Origin: JAFAZJ01 sp964437145
Lineage (GTDB): Bacteria; Pseudomonadota; Alphaproteobacteria; Reyranellales; Reyranellaceae
NCBI GenBank assembly: GCA_964437145.1
Contig: CAYTFW010000151.1
Span: 1-16,182 of the forward strand
Direction: 5' to 3'
Length of the DNA stretch: 16,182 bases
Shown here: positions 14,198-16,182 of the stretch, piece after piece
How positions within the stretch are numbered: position 1 is the first letter of the stretch
How the letters are laid out: each line of letters opens with the position of its first letter
Made by a program: the position numbers and the translations under genes
Notes under the pieces: model-generated
The model's database searches: none
The model's input: the letters and a program-made list of their open reading frames with translations, nothing else
What the model was told of the DNA's origin: nothing

Positions 14198-14410
14198 ATG
14201 GACGCTTCGGACGACTCCAAACCCGCGACGCCGTTCGTCGAACATCGCGTCGAGTGCACGAAGCCGAAACCGGCGACGGGCTCGGCGGATGGCGCGAAGA
14301 ATTCGTCGGTGGCCAAGCCAGCGAAGGTTCGCGAAATCGGTGGTCCGCTCGGTCCTGAGCCGACGCGTTACGGCGACTGGCAATTCAACGGCAAGGTCAC
14401 CGACTTTTAG
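14198..14410 (+). CDS. DUF1674 protein, SdhAF4-like (succinate dehydrogenase assembly factor)
   Basis: A 70-residue protein. Residues 45-70 carry the conserved DUF1674 block: REIGGPLGPEPTRYGDW followed by QFNGKVTDF, ending exactly at the family C-terminus. The mitochondrial homologue SdhAF4 binds flavinylated SdhA and helps assemble succinate dehydrogenase; a similar role is inferred here. The N-terminal half is low-complexity and polar, as usual for the family. The ATG at 14198 yields MDASDDSKPATPF; a reading starting at 14162 adds 12 residues without support. It is divergent from htpX with 113 bp between starts. A TTGCCC (14162) with an AT-rich hexamer near 14184 could be its promoter, which would leave almost no leader. 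No succinate dehydrogenase genes are in the window. Confidence 0.9.
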   Translation: MDASDDSKPATPFVEHRVECTKPKPATGSADGAKNSSVAKPAKVREIGGPLGPEPTRYGDWQFNGKVTDF

Positions 14411-14452
14411 TCGGGTGACGGCGGCCATGAATGTCGAGTCTGCGGAGTCTTG

Positions 14453-14492
14453 CGCAAGCGCCTGATTCAGCGGCTCGAAAGCCGCGCTTGCG
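14453..14492. other. Compound stem-loop after the DUF1674 gene
   Basis: An outer inverted repeat CGCAAGCGC (14453-14461) / GCGCTTGCG (14484-14492) encloses a perfect 6-bp hairpin GCGGCT-CGAA-AGCCGC (14470-14485). The inner hairpin competes for the last two pairs of the outer stem. It lies 42 bp after the DUF1674 stop and is followed by TCTATAAC rather than a U-tract. It could stall or protect the DUF1674 transcript. Confidence 0.4.
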
Positions 14493-14494
14493 TC

Positions 14495-14529
14495 TATAAC
14501 CCTCACGTCGGTGTGACTAAAATATCACA
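14495..14529 (+). promoter_or_regulatory. Possible promoter and operator region of the RNA candidate
   Basis: A TATAAC hexamer at 14495-14500 could be a -10 element, but no good -35 lies at the right distance. Just downstream, TGTGA (14512-14516) and TCACA (14525-14529) form a palindrome with an 8-nt AT-only-rich centre. It resembles Crp/Fnr-type half-sites, although the spacing is larger than the usual six. Both assignments are tentative. Confidence 0.25.
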
Positions 14530-14682
14530 GAAACGCCCCAATTGGGCCTAGCACCGACCGCCTAGGGCTCCTATCTGAAGCTTGTATCTCCCCCGAACGT
14601 GGTTCCCCCAAGCCACGTTCTAGCCTCGCAAGAGGCATTGGCCGTCGTTCCAACTCCCCCCGGAACGACGGCCTTCTTTTTT
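14530..14682 (+). ncRNA. Candidate small RNA with repeated C-rich unpaired segments
   Basis: An intergenic plus-strand segment with an ordered set of stem-loops and a strong terminator. It shows CCTAG/CTAGG pairing near 14546-14566, then a single-stranded TCTCCCCC (14587-14594). Next comes stem GAACGTGG/CCACGTTC (14595-14620) with loop TTCCCCCAAG, then a GCCTC-GCAA-GAGGC hairpin with a GNRA-type tetraloop (14623-14636). Last is a 12-bp terminator stem with loop AACTCCCCCC (14640-14673) and a T-tract. Three separate unpaired stretches therefore expose five or six consecutive C residues after T. Several alphaproteobacterial trans-acting small RNAs display repeated C-rich, anti-Shine-Dalgarno-like loops, so a similar base-pairing regulator is plausible. 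The 5' end is uncertain. The alternative is a structured 3' untranslated region of the DUF1674 message. Confidence 0.5.
14640..14682 (+). terminator. Strong intrinsic terminator
   Basis: Perfect 12-bp stem GGCCGTCGTTCC (14640-14651) / GGAACGACGGCC (14662-14673), 10-nt loop, followed by TTCTTTTTT. There is no T-tract on the opposite strand, so it stops plus-strand transcripts only. It ends whatever is transcribed from the region between the DUF1674 gene and dnaA. Confidence 0.92.
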
Positions 14683-14690
14683 GTCTTGGG

Positions 14691-14772
14691 TCGTCATCCC
14701 GAGCGCAGCGAGGGATCTCCAGCGAGCGGGCACTCATCCCGAGGAGATCCCTCGCTGCGCTCGGGATGACGA
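14691..14772. repeat. Dispersed palindromic repeat, perfect 30-bp inverted pair
   Basis: Left arm 14691-14720 and right arm 14743-14772 are exact reverse complements over 30 bases, with a 22-nt spacer. The core CATCCCGAGCGCAGCGAGGG is the same as in the copies at 29-54 and 3231-3298. The spacer includes a further fragment of the motif (CTCATCCCGAGG), suggesting a rearranged or nested copy. It lies between the RNA-candidate terminator and the dnaA stop codon, 10 bp from the latter. Confidence 0.92.
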
Positions 14773-14782
14773 CGTGCGGATG

Positions 14783-16182
14783 TCAGCCCTGCAGCATGCG
14801 CTTCAGCAGCTCGACGTCCTCGTTGATCGTGTTGTCGCTGCCGCGCAACTCCTCGATCTTCCTGACCGCGTGCATCACGGTGGTATGGTCGCGGTTGCCG
14901 AACTTGCGGCCGATCGAGGGCAGGCTGGCCTGGGTGAGGTGCTTGGCGAGATACATCGCCACCTGACGCGGTCGCGCCACTGAACGCGAACGCCTGGGCG
15001 AGTGCATCTCCGCGACCTTGATGTTGTAGTGCTGCGAGACGCGCAGCTGGATCTCCTCGATCGTCACGCGCCGGTCGGCGGCGCGCAGCACGTCGTGCAG
15101 CACTTCCTGCGCCGTCTCCAGCGTGGTGTCGCGCCCGACCAGGGTCGCGTGCGCGATGACGCGGTTCAACGCGCCCTCGAGCTCGCGCACGTTGGTGGCG
15201 ATCTTGTGCGCGAGGAACTCCAGCACGCGCTCGGGGATGCGCACGCCGGCCTGCTCGACCTTGCTCTGCAGGATGCCCAGGCGCAGCTCGTAGGTCGTGG
15301 CGTGGATGTCGGCGACCAGGCCGTGCGCGAGGCGCGAGCGGACCCGCTCCTCCAGGCCCTCGAGCTCCTGCGGCGACTTGTCGGACGACAGCACGATCTG
15401 ACGGTTCTGGTCGACCAGCGCGTTGAAGGTGTGGAAGAACTCCTCCTGGCTGGTGTCCTTGCCGCAAATGAACTGCACGTCGTCGATCATCAGCACGTCG
15501 ACGCCGCGGAACTGCTCCTTGAAGCCCTGCGTGCTCTTGGTCCTGAGCGCCTGGATGAAGCGGTTCACGAAGGTCTCGGCCGAGAGGTACAGCACGCGGC
15601 GCTGCTGGTCGCGCCCGCGCACGGCGCTCCAGATCGCGTGCATCAGATGCGTCTTGCCCAGGCCGACGCCGCCGTAGAGAAACAGCGGGTTGAAGGTCGG
15701 CGCGTCGGTCTCAGCCACGCGCCGCGCCGCGGCATAGGCGAACTCGTTGGGCTTGCCGACGACGAAACTGTCGAAGGAGAAGCGCGGATCGGGCTGGCCG
15801 ACCAGGTCGTCGTAGACGCGCTCGGTCGACCGCGACACGGGCGGGCCGGTGCGCGGCATGGGCAGCCCGGCGGCGTGGCCGTTGGCCACGGCCGGAAGCG
15901 GACCCGGCTCGACCGAGGGGGCGTCGGCCAGTTCGGGTCCTTTGCGCCCGGCCGAGGCGGCGGGCTGCACGATGATCTCGACGACACGCAATTCCGGGTT
16001 CTCTTTGGTCCACAAGGCCTGAATGCGATCGAGGTAGTGACCGACCACCCAATCGCGCATGAAGCGCGTGGGCGTCGCCAGCCTCAGCCGGCCGTCGCGA
16101 ACCTCACTGAGCCGCAAGGGCTCTAGCCACGTCTTGTAGGCCTTCTCGCTGACATCCTGCTGCAGGCGCTCCTGCACCCGTT
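14783..16182 (-). CDS. dnaA: Chromosomal replication initiator DnaA, N-terminus beyond the window
   Basis: About 466 codons of DnaA, which binds oriC and opens it for replication. Order from the N-terminus: domain I (RLQQDVSEKAYKTWLEPL, RFMRDWVVGHYLD), a short variable linker rich in Ala/Pro, then the AAA+ domain with FSFDSFVVGKPNEFAYAAAR, Walker A GGVGLGKT (nt 15650-15673) and VLMIDDVQFI. The DNA-binding domain IV is last, with the signature around ARPRQVAMYLAKHLT and GNRDHTTVMHAVRKIEEL. The frame is still open at the right edge; a GTG at 16177 exists, but relatives usually start one or two dozen residues earlier, so I treat the gene as truncated by the window. It ends 10 bp from the palindromic repeat. 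No DnaA boxes or oriC are visible here. Confidence 0.98.
   Translation of the reverse strand, partial: RVQERLQQDVSEKAYKTWLEPLRLSEVRDGRLRLATPTRFMRDWVVGHYLDRIQALWTKENPELRVVEIIVQPAASAGRKGPELADAPSVEPGPLPAVANGHAAGLPMPRTGPPVSRSTERVYDDLVGQPDPRFSFDSFVVGKPNEFAYAAARRVAETDAPTFNPLFLYGGVGLGKTHLMHAIWSAVRGRDQQRRVLYLSAETFVNRFIQALRTKSTQGFKEQFRGVDVLMIDDVQFICGKDTSQEEFFHTFNALVDQNRQIVLSSDKSPQELEGLEERVRSRLAHGLVADIHATTYELRLGILQSKVEQAGVRIPERVLEFLAHKIATNVRELEGALNRVIAHATLVGRDTTLETAQEVLHDVLRAADRRVTIEEIQLRVSQHYNIKVAEMHSPRRSRSVARPRQVAMYLAKHLTQASLPSIGRKFGNRDHTTVMHAVRKIEELRGSDNTINEDVELLKRMLQG

Noticed and set aside
13021..14316. Long open frame antisense to the end of the ABC gene and overlapping htpX in another frame
   Set aside because: Its translation is Arg/Gly/Ala-rich low-complexity sequence typical of GC-rich shadows; htpX in the overlapping frame is unmistakable.
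14177..14506. 109-codon minus-strand frame over the DUF1674 gene
   Set aside because: Antisense to a gene with a clear DUF1674 C-terminal motif; Arg-rich shadow composition.
14681..14983. Plus-strand frame beginning inside the 30-bp repeat and running antisense to dnaA
   Set aside because: Its first half is the translated repeat and the rest opposes dnaA; a known type of false gene.
15002..16126. 374-codon frame opposite dnaA
   Set aside because: Shadow of dnaA, with no domain and biased composition.
1..16182. CRISPR array, tRNA/rRNA genes, insertion sequence or prophage genes
   Set aside because: No regularly spaced direct repeats, no tRNA cloverleaf or rRNA sequence, and no transposase, integrase or phage protein could be recognised on either strand.

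Overview
The window is a gene-dense, GC-rich stretch of a bacterial chromosome, almost certainly from an alphaproteobacterium. The evidence is: hslVU and htpX each preceded by a match to the alphaproteobacterial heat-shock (RpoH) promoter pattern; a DUF1674/SdhAF4-type protein (typical of alphaproteobacteria and mitochondria) beside htpX and rsmB; a SbmA/BacA-like ABC transporter; and typical DnaA, HisB and HisH proteins. I cannot name the genus.

Layout. (1) 1-1060: half of a dispersed palindromic repeat, then a nitronate-monooxygenase-like flavoprotein on the minus strand. (2) 1023-3300: a heat-shock promoter, hslV, hslU, and a small hypothetical gene whose last codons and stop come from a second copy of the repeat. 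(3) 3306-8113: an accessory block with a 51-residue membrane protein, an MFS transporter, a secreted TAP-like alpha/beta hydrolase, and a TetR regulator divergent from an SDR-type reductase with a palindrome between them. (4) 8124-9386: hisH and hisB on the minus strand. (5) 9387-10052: about 670 bp without a convincing gene, rich in inverted repeats and locally AT-richer. (6) 10053-14410: rsmB (minus), a SbmA/BacA/YddA-type ABC transporter (plus), htpX (minus, from its own heat-shock-type promoter), and a DUF1674 protein (plus). (7) 14411-14782: a structured intergenic region ending in a strong plus-strand intrinsic terminator. I read it as a candidate small RNA with repeated C-rich unpaired segments; a perfect 30-bp inverted repeat follows. 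(8) 14783 to the right edge: dnaA on the minus strand, whose N-terminus lies outside the window.

How the parts relate. HslVU (cytoplasmic ATP-dependent protease) and HtpX (membrane protease) form a protein quality-control pair that appears to share RpoH control. HisB and HisH act in histidine synthesis; hisA, hisF and hisE are not present here. The TetR/SDR pair looks like a self-contained regulated unit. No CRISPR array, prophage, intact insertion sequence, tRNA or rRNA was seen. The least explained parts are the C-rich-loop RNA candidate between the DUF1674 gene and dnaA, and the hairpin-rich gap upstream of hisB.
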